NCBI GenBank assembly: GCA_026400835.1 | Contig: JAPLOA010000046.1 | Location: forward strand, 1 to 64,000 | Direction of reading: 5' to 3' | DNA length: 64,000 bases | Origin: Planctomycetales bacterium | GTDB lineage: Bacteria > Planctomycetota > Planctomycetia > Planctomycetales > Planctomycetaceae | Part shown: positions 1 to 8,067 of the stretch, in pieces | Numbering within the stretch: the first letter of the stretch is position 1 | How the letters are laid out: each line of letters opens with the position of its first letter | Position numbers and translations under genes: made by a program | The notes under the pieces: generated by a model | Told to the model about the DNA's origin: nothing | Database searches by the model: none | Seen by the model: only the letters and a program-made list of their open reading frames with translations

Positions 1-1295
1 GTATTAATGACACTCGCGTCCACGAAGACGTCGCCCGTCGGATCGCTGATCCCTCCGATATTGACCCCGTCCCGGATCGTCAGATTGTCCGGGTCCAACA
101 GCCAGTTCCCCATTTTCCCGTGGGGCGAACCGGCGTCCACACGCGCCGTCTGGCCCACTCCCAAAGTCAGTTTGCCAGAGGTCTCCACCTGGCCGCCCGC
201 CTGCCCGACGCCCAACCCGCGCGCAGAGATCTGGCCGTCAAACTGCGTCGCGCCGTCCGCCCACACCACCACTTTGCCGCCCGCACCGCGTTTGACCGCG
301 TCGGCCTGGATCACCGTCGCCGCGTCCACCGTCGTCGTCTGCGCACGGCTGACCGTGCCGCCCCCCTGCCAGTCGCCGCCCACCAACACCTCTCCACCGC
401 CCTTGTCTCCGCTCGCGTCCAGCTTCGCCCCCGTCAACGCCACCGTCTCACCTGTCACCTCAATCCGTCCGCCTTTTCGTCCCTTCCCGCGCGCCGACAC
501 ATCGATCTTTCCACTGATCTCCACCCGTCCACCTTTCCCGCCGCGCACCGCCACTTCCTCGGCGCGGATCTCCCCGCTGTGTTGCACCGCCAACGAATAA
601 AAATCTCCCACCCCCAGCAACGCCTTCTTGGCCGTGATTTTGCCCGTGTTCTTCACCCCGGCCTTTGCCGCCTTACCCGGCGTTGCAGCTCCGCTCACAT
701 ACACATTCCCACCGCGCTCGCCCACCAACACCTCGTCTCCGGCCACCATCGACACCATTCCCCGGCCCGACTGGATGATCCCCGAGTTGGAAACATGCGC
801 GCCCACCAAACTCACGTCCCCGGTCGCCCGGATTGTCCCGGCGTTGCTGACCTCACCGGTTAACTCGGTAAACCGGTTCCGGCCCGCCATAAAATCCACA
901 TCGCTGATCTTCCCCGCCGCCGCGATGATCCCGCCCACGTTCACCATCGAACCGTTCTCAAAGAACACACCCGAGGGGTTCACCAGCACCACCTGGCCGT
1001 TTGCCTTGAGCTGACCAAAGACCCGTGTTGGATTGCCGTCGGTCACCCGGTTGAGCACCCGCGACTTCGCCCCCGGCTGCACAAACGTCACCGCCTCTTT
1101 CCGGTCGATGTTAAACCCGCGAAAGTTGATCACCGCGCGGTCCGATGCACGGATCTCCATCCGGCCGCCGTCCCGCTTGAAGCTTGCCTTGCCGTGCGCC
1201 ACCGCCTCGCCCTGGGGCAGCGCATGTGCACGCTGTGCGCTCATCGTTGCCAACAGGGTCGCTATCGAGGTCGCTAGATACTGGTGTGCCTTCAT
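1..1295 (-). CDS. Two-partner-secretion exoprotein TpsA, FHA-type N-terminus (partial, runs off the left edge)
   Basis: The complement reads open from an ATG at 1295 to the window edge, giving 431 residues with no stop. A signal peptide covers about residues 1-25 (MKAHQYLATS... to AHA). A TPS secretion domain follows: INFRGFNI, then VTFVQPG, then LNRV, then GQLKANGQVVLVNPSG (NPSG at 106-109, where the family usually has NPNG). After that come Gly/Val-rich repeats typical of a right-handed beta-helix. Family knowledge: such proteins leave the periplasm through a TpsB pore and act as adhesins or large surface proteins. A GGGAG ribosome site lies 6-7 bases before the ATG. A TpsB C-terminus ends about 50 bp upstream in the same direction, the usual tpsB-tpsA order. 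Composition is far more G+C-rich than the DNA beyond ~1.68 kb, which suggests transfer or a different source genome. Ligand and full length cannot be told. Confidence 0.85.
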   Translation of the reverse strand, partial: MKAHQYLATSIATLLATMSAQRAHALPQGEAVAHGKASFKRDGGRMEIRASDRAVINFRGFNIDRKEAVTFVQPGAKSRVLNRVTDGNPTRVFGQLKANGQVVLVNPSGVFFENGSMVNVGGIIAAAGKISDVDFMAGRNRFTELTGEVSNAGTIRATGDVSLVGAHVSNSGIIQSGRGMVSMVAGDEVLVGERGGNVYVSGAATPGKAAKAGVKNTGKITAKKALLGVGDFYSLAVQHSGEIRAEEVAVRGGKGGRVEISGKIDVSARGKGRKGGRIEVTGETVALTGAKLDASGDKGGGEVLVGGDWQGGGTVSRAQTTTVDAATVIQADAVKRGAGGKVVVWADGATQFDGQISARGLGVGQAGGQVETSGKLTLGVGQTARVDAGSPHGKMGNWLLDPDNLTIRDGVNIGGISDPTGDVFVDASVIN

Positions 1296-1345
1296 AAAAT
1301 CTCCCGTCTTTGAGTTTGAAAAAATTCGGTTTCTCCCGCCCCGCC

Positions 1346-3640
1346 CTACCAAGCCAATGTCACCGACATGTGCAGTCGGCTGTCCCCGGCGCTCACCTCC
1401 CGGCCCTGGATCTGGTCGTCGTCCCGCAGCGCAAACCCGAGGTCCGCGCGCACGGTCAGATACGCCGGGTTGTACACCTGGAACTCCAAGCCAAACCCCG
1501 CTCCCAACAGCGTGTGATCCGCCTCCACGCCAGCCAACCGGTCGTTGTTGTGCGTCTTCCCGAAGTCAACAAAGGTCCGGAACACCAGGTCCCAGTCCGC
1601 GATCGACGCCACCGTCCGGGGCCTCATGGCAAACGTGTTGCCAACGTCCCCGGCTCCGCGCTGCGACGGGTTGCCTACCACAGGCTGTTTTACTCCTTTT
1701 TCCGCATCCACAATCAGCACCAGCGGATCACGCTCTTTGGCATACTTCAGAATAATTTCATGCAGGGCCGCCTGGGCAGTCACTGATCCAAGATCAAACG
1801 TCTGCGGCATGTTCTGAGTAAAGCCAGCTCCCTTGAGCGCATCACCGTCAATCGCGACCTCTGTCTTGATAGATTCGCCGATGTAACCAAATGCTTCCTG
1901 TAGCGGCGTGCGGCGGAAGTCAATCAACACCTTCATCTGCAGCCGATCAATCAACTTATCCGGAATTGATGTCGTGTCGCCTTTGGCAACAACTTTTTCA
2001 TCATCGAAGTTTGTCAGCAACGACTGATTCCAGGTCAGCAGTGCCCCGGCGGCCAGATTCACTGAAGCTTGTTTTGGCAGGACTGTTACCAGCCTCGCGA
2101 ACGAAGGAGCCACATGGGCCGTCGTGCCAACGTCCAGAGCCTGCAGCATGGCCGGGAAACGGCCGATCATTTGCCGAGATCCCACCGTGGCCGGCTTCAT
2201 TTTCTCGACGCCCGCCAACATTTCCTCCGCCAGCTTGCTGAACTGCAACTGGGCATGTCGCTGCACCTTCAGCACCGAACTGTCGGACGAATTGTGCAGC
2301 AGCGTCTCCATGTAAAAATTTGGTTCAAGATGCATGCTCCAGGAGACAGTCTCGATCTCATTCCCCATCCATACGACGAACTTGTCGACGACCTTCTGCA
2401 TCTGCGCCATAAAGATATCTTCGCGGTGGGAGTCAAGAATTTTCAGGTCGAAAATCAAAGACGCGTGTCGTTCACGATCTGAAGCCTGCAGCAATGGCTC
2501 CATATCCGGAGACGCCAAAGCGGCGTCGTTGCGAGACAACTCCAGATCCTGCGTCAGCCCCAGAGGGGCCGCCGCAAACGTGCGATCATCAATCAGCATA
2601 AAGCTGTATTCGGCTGACTCATAGATTTCCGCTTCAGAATCGGCTTTGCGCTGCCCTTTAAACTGCTTGAGAAAATTGGTTTTGGTCTGTGCTTCTTTCA
2701 GACGCACAACAACGGCAACATCCGGCACCGACATGCGAGGCCCAAAGTTCACCGCCAACGTCAGCTCTTCAATATCTTCAGGCTCAAAGTGAGTTCGACT
2801 CCGAATCTGCTCATGGAGCCATGTCCCCAGATCACCCAGGATGGCCTGAAACTCAACCGTCGTGCGATCCGACTTTCTCCATAACGCGGCCGGGCGCAAA
2901 TGACAGATCAGATGAGGCGTGAACGGCAGATAATCCAGTGGAATCGCTTTCCCCGAAGTGGGGCTTAATGCTTCAGCGCTTTCATTCGACGCCGCCAATT
3001 CAACTTTCTTCGCTTCCCAGCCCTTGTTAACCGCTGGCGTTTTCCTGACCTGCTGCGTCTTCTGCTGATTGATTACGTACGCGCCGTATCCGCCGGCTGC
3101 AACGAGTATGGTCGTGATTACCATCGCGATGATCCCGGCACGACTTCCGCGACGTCGCTTCTTTGCGGCAGGTTTTCCCTTCGCCCGTGTTGAGCCTGCA
3201 AGCGCATTCGGTGAAACGGCACTTGCTGTAAACGGAGCCCCGGTATTGATCTCGGCTGTGGAAGCCGTCCCGCCCGCGGCGGTCGGCGGCGCCAGAAAGT
3301 CAGGGATAACAATCTCGCTGCTGCCACCATTCAATGGGGGCGAGCCAAACGCACCCGCATCCGGCGTTTGCTGAAACTGCGGGAACACGGGAGCGGCCGG
3401 CGGTGCCGCGGGGTACGCCGGTGCCTCATCCGGAACCCAACGCGCGCCAGTGCCCATTCTGGGAGCCAAAGGCAGCACGGGGACATCGGCCAGTGCCAGA
3501 GAAACCTCGTCAGTTTCCGGCAGTGCCAGGACAAACCGATGCCGACACTTGGGACACCTGGCTGTCTTGCCGATGAGGCTTGTATCCGGAAGTTTCAACG
3601 ACGCGCCACAGGCGGGGCAAGGGATTGAAATCGCTGGCAT
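1346..3640 (-). CDS. Chimeric frame: zinc-ribbon membrane protein fused to the C-terminal strands of a TpsB transporter
   Basis: This is one uninterrupted frame of 764 residues from the ATG at 3640; a GTG three codons earlier is the alternative start. The N-terminus is a zinc ribbon (Cys8, Cys11, Cys29, Cys32), followed by a Pro/Ala-rich linker, a Lys/Arg patch, one membrane segment near residues 170-195, and a long domain I do not recognise. From about residue 656 (position ~1675) the protein changes character. The last ~109 residues (DWDLVFRTFVDFGKTHNN, LLGAGFGLEFQV, RLHMSVTLAW) look like the closing barrel strands of a ShlB/FhaC-type TpsB transporter ending in a terminal aromatic residue. 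The POTRA domains and most of the barrel of a TpsB are missing. The switch coincides with a sharp rise in G+C. The tpsA gene lies just downstream, so the tail is probably the remnant of its partner. Either an illegitimate recombination or a chimeric contig would explain it. A working fused protein seems unlikely. Confidence 0.75.
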   Translation of the reverse strand: MPAISIPCPACGASLKLPDTSLIGKTARCPKCRHRFVLALPETDEVSLALADVPVLPLAPRMGTGARWVPDEAPAYPAAPPAAPVFPQFQQTPDAGAFGSPPLNGGSSEIVIPDFLAPPTAAGGTASTAEINTGAPFTASAVSPNALAGSTRAKGKPAAKKRRRGSRAGIIAMVITTILVAAGGYGAYVINQQKTQQVRKTPAVNKGWEAKKVELAASNESAEALSPTSGKAIPLDYLPFTPHLICHLRPAALWRKSDRTTVEFQAILGDLGTWLHEQIRSRTHFEPEDIEELTLAVNFGPRMSVPDVAVVVRLKEAQTKTNFLKQFKGQRKADSEAEIYESAEYSFMLIDDRTFAAAPLGLTQDLELSRNDAALASPDMEPLLQASDRERHASLIFDLKILDSHREDIFMAQMQKVVDKFVVWMGNEIETVSWSMHLEPNFYMETLLHNSSDSSVLKVQRHAQLQFSKLAEEMLAGVEKMKPATVGSRQMIGRFPAMLQALDVGTTAHVAPSFARLVTVLPKQASVNLAAGALLTWNQSLLTNFDDEKVVAKGDTTSIPDKLIDRLQMKVLIDFRRTPLQEAFGYIGESIKTEVAIDGDALKGAGFTQNMPQTFDLGSVTAQAALHEIILKYAKERDPLVLIVDAEKGVKQPVVGNPSQRGAGDVGNTFAMRPRTVASIADWDLVFRTFVDFGKTHNNDRLAGVEADHTLLGAGFGLEFQVYNPAYLTVRADLGFALRDDDQIQGREVSAGDSRLHMSVTLAW

Positions 3641-3790
3641 AGTCTTCACTCACGGCGAGAATAGTCTGGCATCCTGCACTCACACTCGCAGTCTCGCAGG
3701 CTTCCCGAACGAAATCAATTACGAACCGCCTCCTCCGCCAGGAAGGGGTGCAGTCGCGGATTTCGGTAGCTCGCAACGAAGTGCAATTCC

Positions 3791-3860
3791 GGGAGGGCGA
3801 GGCTCCTGCCGAGCCGTGCGTTTCCGTAGTGCAGTGGCTCGGCAGGAGCCTCGCCCTCCC
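3791..3860. repeat. Perfect 25-bp inverted repeat (palindromic intergenic element)
   Basis: Arms at 3791-3815 and 3836-3860 are exact reverse complements (starting GGGAGGGCGAGGCTCC), separated by a 20-base loop. It lies between two minus-strand genes, and no poly-T run follows either arm directly. It resembles the short palindromic elements scattered through planctomycete genomes. It could form a very stable hairpin in RNA read from either strand. Confidence 0.85.
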
Positions 3861-4042
3861 AGCTTAACAATCATCCGCGACTACATCCTGGTCGGTCCGG
3901 CCGGGCAGCAAGTCTGTTCTCGTTCTTGTGTTACGCGCAGGACTGCGTGGCATATCGCGACGAATGGACACGAAAACAAAAAACGGGTGGAACTCATGCA
4001 GTCCATCGCAGTTCGCCCGTCCTCAGTTACCAACTGAAACTT

Positions 4043-4105
4043 CGTTTAACGGCGGGCCACAGGCGCAGGCGACATTCGGCAACGCCCGGGGCTAGCCGTT
4101 AAACG
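4043..4105. repeat. Short inverted-repeat element with CCCGGGGCTAGC core
   Basis: The 11-bp arms CGTTTAACGGC (4043-4053) and GCCGTTAAACG (4095-4105) are exact complements. They flank a GC-rich interior with GCGGGCCACAGGCGC and CCCGGGGCTAGCC. It sits about 30 bp beyond the 3' end of the HD-domain gene, so it may also act as an RNA end structure for that gene. No coding potential is seen. Confidence 0.6.
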
Positions 4106-4137
4106 AGAACGACCCCCGGAAACTCGCCCGGACGAGG

Positions 4138-5547
4138 TCACATGTTCGTCTTTGTATCTCCGCCCGAGCCGCCGGCGACTTTCTGGAGTGCGGCGTTTAG
4201 TTCGCGATCATGACCGTGATCGCGACTGTAAATGCGGAAGATGATGAAACTGGTCGGCAGACTTCGAAACAGCTCGTCATCATCCAGCTCGTGCGAGAGA
4301 CCACTGGCCGGATCGTACCAGTAATTCTGCTTGCCCGCCGGCTTTCTGGCACTCGGCCGGTGATAGTGGCGAGCCACGTCGATGCGAAGAGGAATCTCCC
4401 GGAGTGGTTTCGGCAGCGACTCACGAACCCGCCGCTCCACCAGATCCGGTTCTGAAAAGATCGTTGTGCTTTCCGCCTGACCGCCGTGGAAATGCATTGT
4501 ACGTTCACACGCCATCCGCCACATTTCTTCGCGGTTAATGATCGCCTTCCAATGCGTCCCCAGCTCACGAAGTGTGGGATCAGAGCTGTCGGCCCAGCGA
4601 GCCACATCGACCAGAAACGAAGTCTCCGTCAGCCCCTGATAAGCCTTCAAATGCTGCAGAGGATTCCCGGGGAACAATCGTTTCATCGTCTCCGCAAAGT
4701 ATTCCTCCAGCGCAATGTCGATGCCGCGAACGGTGCGATGGAAGTAGATCGTCCGGAACAGATTTGCGCGAGTTTCGATAAAGTTAATCAGCGTCGGCAG
4801 ACCTCGCGAATGAATCGTCAGGCCGTTCTCCGTAAAGAAGCTGTAGTGAATCAGGCGGGAAATATCGAACGCCTTCGTGTTGTAGCCGGACATGTACGCA
4901 TCACGCAGCACGAAGTCCATGTTGTCGACCGTGTAAATGCCACTGAAGAGTGCTCGCAGTTTCTTCAGCCAGTCAGGATGCCCTTCCTGGTCATCAGGAT
5001 GTCCGGAAGGTCGCCGAATCAGCCACGCGATTTGCCTGGGGTCAAGCTCTTCCAGTGGCTGGAGTTTTCCGTTGGGGTTTCTGCGGATGCGACGAATGAT
5101 GTCGCCAAGTTCATGCTCGATGACGTGACCACCGATATCTTCGTGCGTCAGATTAAACTGTTCAAGATAGTGATCATCGAAAAAGTGACCGAAAGGCCCG
5201 TGCCCCACATCGTGCAACAAACCGGCAATGCGCACCATGCTCTCGACGCAAGCTCGCGAAGGCACATTGCGGCAACAGTCCGACAATGATTCATACCACG
5301 CATTGACAGTGACCGAACCCAGATGCATCACGCCCAGTACGTGCTGAAATCGCATATGTTCGGCGGATGGAAACACCCACCATGCGGTCTGAAGTTGGTG
5401 GATCTGCCGCATCCGCTGAACCCACGGATGATCAATCAGATCCTGTTCGGCCGCTTCCCCTGCCGGCAGTCCGACTCGTGAGATAAACGGGATGTAGCCG
5501 TGAATCGGGTCGTGGGACAAACTCTCGGTCGTAAAATCTCGAACCAT
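4138..5547 (-). CDS. HD-domain phosphohydrolase (dGTPase/SAMHD1-like, COG1078 type)
   Basis: A 469-residue protein of the HD superfamily related to dNTP triphosphohydrolases. The metal-binding core is HDVGHGPFGHFFDD, preceded by a histidine in the segment MRFQHVLGVMHLG and followed by DNMDFVLRDAYMSGYN, the arrangement seen in COG1078 proteins. The N-terminus DPIHGYI is also typical of the family. I chose the ATG at 5547 (MVRDFTTESL); the frame stays open to a GTG at 5625, but the extra 26 residues look unlike the family. No clear ribosome site precedes either start. Expected role: cytosolic hydrolysis of nucleotides or related phosphates, substrate unknown. It stands alone, with a palindromic element downstream and about 300 bp of apparently non-coding DNA upstream. 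Confidence 0.85.
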   Translation of the reverse strand: MVRDFTTESLSHDPIHGYIPFISRVGLPAGEAAEQDLIDHPWVQRMRQIHQLQTAWWVFPSAEHMRFQHVLGVMHLGSVTVNAWYESLSDCCRNVPSRACVESMVRIAGLLHDVGHGPFGHFFDDHYLEQFNLTHEDIGGHVIEHELGDIIRRIRRNPNGKLQPLEELDPRQIAWLIRRPSGHPDDQEGHPDWLKKLRALFSGIYTVDNMDFVLRDAYMSGYNTKAFDISRLIHYSFFTENGLTIHSRGLPTLINFIETRANLFRTIYFHRTVRGIDIALEEYFAETMKRLFPGNPLQHLKAYQGLTETSFLVDVARWADSSDPTLRELGTHWKAIINREEMWRMACERTMHFHGGQAESTTIFSEPDLVERRVRESLPKPLREIPLRIDVARHYHRPSARKPAGKQNYWYDPASGLSHELDDDELFRSLPTSFIIFRIYSRDHGHDRELNAALQKVAGGSGGDTKTNM

Positions 5548-5854
5548 TCCAATTGGCCTGAAAATCAGAGAAAACAGCGCTCTGCGGGGGGACAACCATC
5601 CGGTGACGGCCCCCAGCGAACGCACTGAAAAACGCGGATGATAACGAGATCACTTGATTTGTCTTCCGGACTCCAGCGATCTTCCTGCAGCGAGCAGTCG
5701 TCGCGGATTTCTGAAGGTGCTGCCTGCCGGGCAGTACTGCGCGGCTTGCCGCACGTTCTGTGAATGTAATGGGGCTATGCAGTCCATAATACTGACGCAA
5801 TTTCAGTCGAGGGTCGCCTGACGGCGAAGGCCTTTCCGGGAAGAACAGCCTCCT

Positions 5855-6562
5855 TCAAATGCCATCCGCGACTGTACCTTCGCTCAGCCACTCCGGATCG
5901 TCCCGGTAGCGTTGTTCTTTCCAGGGGTCACCAACGTTGTGATAACCGGCCTGTTCCCAGTAGCCCGGAACATTGTGTTCGGTTAGTTCAATTCGATTCA
6001 CCCACTTCGCACTTTTCCATGCGAACAGTTTGGGCACAACAAGGCGAACAGGTCCGCCATGGTCGTCGTCCAGTGGCACGCCATCGTGCAGATCGGCCAG
6101 AAGCACATCATTGTCCAGCAGAGCTGACAGCGGAACATTTGTTGTCCAGCCGTTATCACATCCACCGATGATCGCGAAGGCGGCGGAGTCCTTTACGCCA
6201 GCTTCCGACAACAACGATCTGAGTGATACGCCTTCCCACAAATTCCCGAGTCGCGACCAGGTCGTTACGCAGTGAAAATCCGCGAAGACCTTGATGCGAG
6301 GCAGATCGCGAAACTCTGCCAGAGTAAACTCCAGCGGCTTATTGACCAGACCATGAACTTTCAGTGTCCAGGCAGCGGGATTAATCACGGGAACTGTCGA
6401 CGCATGCAGCACCGGCCATTTGCGAGTACGATGCTGTCCGGCGGGCAGGCGATTTTCTCGATGAGTATCTTCGGAGATGATCACATCGTCCGGCAGACCG
6501 TTCGGACGCAGCTCGTCGGTGGTTTGATACTTGGGGTCTGTGTCGGGACTGTAAAGTGACAT
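5855..6562 (-). CDS. Sulfite-oxidase-like molybdopterin-binding oxidoreductase
   Basis: A 235-residue protein of the sulfite oxidase/YedY (MsrP)-type molybdopterin fold. The catalytic cysteine expected to bind molybdenum is in FADFHCVTTWSR. Other family signatures are WTLKVHGLV near the N-terminus, GGCDNGWTTNVPL, DHGGPVRLVVP and the C-terminal KSAKWVNRIELTE followed by PGYWEQAGYH. No signal peptide or Tat motif is visible, unlike MsrP, so it is probably cytosolic. No haem-binding membrane partner (MsrQ) lies next to it. The start ATG at 6562 has an AGGA about ten bases upstream. Substrate not predictable. The upstream 227 bp carries a palindromic GGCTTTAGCC repeat. Confidence 0.88.
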   Translation of the reverse strand: MSLYSPDTDPKYQTTDELRPNGLPDDVIISEDTHRENRLPAGQHRTRKWPVLHASTVPVINPAAWTLKVHGLVNKPLEFTLAEFRDLPRIKVFADFHCVTTWSRLGNLWEGVSLRSLLSEAGVKDSAAFAIIGGCDNGWTTNVPLSALLDNDVLLADLHDGVPLDDDHGGPVRLVVPKLFAWKSAKWVNRIELTEHNVPGYWEQAGYHNVGDPWKEQRYRDDPEWLSEGTVADGI

Positions 6563-6610
6563 GGCTTGCCGATATCCTGAGGCTGATGATTCAGTTGTGT
6601 TTCAAAATGG

Positions 6611-6740
6611 TGTGTTGGCTTTAGCCGACTTTCCCATCGTAGTGCTGGCTTTAGCCAGCTATTACGTTTGTAGAGCCGGCTAAAGCCGGCATTTAAGCGA
6701 GTCTCCCCGAGCCGACTGATGTCGGCACTACGGAGACAAC
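6611..6740. repeat. GGCTTTAGCC-type palindromic repeat cluster
   Basis: Several short palindromes lie side by side: GCTGGCTTTAGCCAGC at 6644-6659 (7-bp arms), a GCCGGC...GCCGGC pair at 6675-6690 and GCCGACTGATGTCGGC at 6711-6726. Outer GTCTCC (6701) and GGAGAC (6732) bracket the last one. The cluster fills the gap between two divergent genes, so it may overlap both promoters. A related motif recurs near 18.8 kb. Confidence 0.7.
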
Positions 6741-6789
6741 AAACTTCCCACAGGCCCCGTATTTCGGCTTCATTCCAAGGATTCCACAA

Positions 6790-7794
6790 GTGCAGTTTCG
6801 AACATTAGGCTCAAGTGGGCTCAAGATCAGTGTGATTGGTCTCGGGACGTGGGCGATTGGCGGCGGTGACTGGAAATTCGGCTGGGGCGACCAGGACGAA
6901 TCTGAAGCCATCGGGGCTATTGCGCGTGCGGTCGAGCTGGGGATCAACTGGATCGATACAGCCGCTATCTATGGCGAAGGTCGCAGTGAAATTCTGGTCG
7001 CGAAGGCTCTTGAGGCTATTCCTCTGGCAGATCGGCCGATCGTTGCGACAAAGTGCGGACGAGTTGCTCTGGGAAACGGAGAAATCGGCAAGTGTCTGAA
7101 ACGCGAAAGCGTGATCGCAGAATGCGAAGCGAGCCTGCGTCGTTTGAACACAGACTGCATCGACTGGTACCAGATGCACTGGCCGGAGCCTGATGAGGAA
7201 ATCGAAGAAGGCTGGCAGACACTGGTTGATCTCAAGCAACAGGGCAAGATTCGCCACATCGGCGTTTCGAATCACTCCGTCAGTCAGATGCAGCGCCTTC
7301 AGGCGATCCATCCCATCGCCTCACTGCAGCCACCGTACAGCATGATTGCACGCGATGTCGAGGCTGAGATTCTGCCGTTCTGCGGCAAAGAAAACATCGG
7401 CGTTGTTTGTTATAGCCCAATGGGCAAAGGTCTGCTCACAGGGAAATTCACCGCCGAACGAGTCGCCGCATTGTCGAGCAAAGATCATCGCTCGAAGGAT
7501 CCTCGTTTCCATTCGCCTCAACTGGAAATCAATCTGGAATTCGTGAACACGCTCGGTGTTCTCGCGGAGTCTTTGCAGTGGTCGGTAACAGATGTCGCGA
7601 TCGCCTGGACATTGCGCCGGCCCGAGCTGACATCGGCGATTGTGGGGGCTCGCAGCCCTCAGCAGATTGAGCAAACCGTGACGGCTGGTGACAGGACTCT
7701 TGACGCCGCCAGTCAGCAGGTGATCTCCGACGCCATCACCAAACGCGATCAGCAGCTCGAGGCCATCGGCGGTGCCGCAAAGCCCCGCGTGTGA
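6790..7794 (+). CDS. Aldo/keto reductase
   Basis: A 334-residue NAD(P)H-dependent aldo/keto reductase. Family marks are the N-terminal MQFRTLGSSGLKISVIGLGTW, the catalytic Asp and Tyr in WIDTAAIYGEGRSE, the Lys in IVATKCG, the His in WYQMHWPEP, GVSNHSVSQM, and the cofactor-binding C-terminus SAIVGARSPQQIE. Length is normal. The start is GTG at 6790, with AAGGA about eight bases upstream and no better ATG nearby. Likely a cytosolic reductase of aldehydes or sugar-derived ketones; the substrate cannot be told. It converges with the Gfo/Idh/MocA gene and the two share a stem-loop terminator. Confidence 0.92.
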   Translation: MQFRTLGSSGLKISVIGLGTWAIGGGDWKFGWGDQDESEAIGAIARAVELGINWIDTAAIYGEGRSEILVAKALEAIPLADRPIVATKCGRVALGNGEIGKCLKRESVIAECEASLRRLNTDCIDWYQMHWPEPDEEIEEGWQTLVDLKQQGKIRHIGVSNHSVSQMQRLQAIHPIASLQPPYSMIARDVEAEILPFCGKENIGVVCYSPMGKGLLTGKFTAERVAALSSKDHRSKDPRFHSPQLEINLEFVNTLGVLAESLQWSVTDVAIAWTLRRPELTSAIVGARSPQQIEQTVTAGDRTLDAASQQVISDAITKRDQQLEAIGGAAKPRV

Positions 7795-7804
7795 GACCCT
7801 TTTG

Positions 7805-7965
7805 GAGTGCGGCAGCCTGCTGCCGCTTTCGAGCCCACAGCCTGCTGTGGACAACCATTCCGTACTTTAGCTGCTTCAGATTCTGCTGTTTGGCAGCAGT
7901 CTCCAGTCAGGCAGCAGGCTGCCTGAACCAAAGCTGCAGCAGGCTGCAGCAGGCTGCAGCAGTCC
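7805..7965. repeat. GCAGC-rich palindromes and a triple 10-bp tandem repeat
   Basis: This non-coding stretch after the aldo/keto reductase holds GGCAGCCTGCTGCC, CACAGCCTGCTGTG and GGCAGCAGGCTGCC, each near-palindromic. It ends with three exact tandem copies of GCTGCAGCAG (7933-7942, 7943-7952, 7953-7962). It looks like a degenerate palindromic intergenic element with slippage growth at one end. Confidence 0.75.
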
Positions 7966-7992
7966 AAGGTTCCGGGGTTCCATAGAACGCGA

Positions 7993-8027
7993 AAAGAGGC
8001 CACGATCATGATAATCGTGGCCTCTTT
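7993..8027. terminator. Bidirectional stem-loop terminator between convergent genes
   Basis: Arms 7993-8006 and 8014-8027 (AAAGAGGCCACGAT and its exact complement) enclose a 7-base loop. T-rich bases end the stem on both strands. It sits between the 3' ends of the aldo/keto reductase (+) and the Gfo/Idh/MocA gene (-) and would serve both. Confidence 0.85.
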
Positions 8028-8067
8028 CGATGCGTAAAAAAGTCAGGAATTTTCCGGCTGACTCCGC

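Noticed and set aside
120-863. Long plus-strand frames over the left edge
   Set aside because: They are frames opposite the TpsA gene. High G+C makes such antisense frames long; they lack domains and the minus strand matches a known family.
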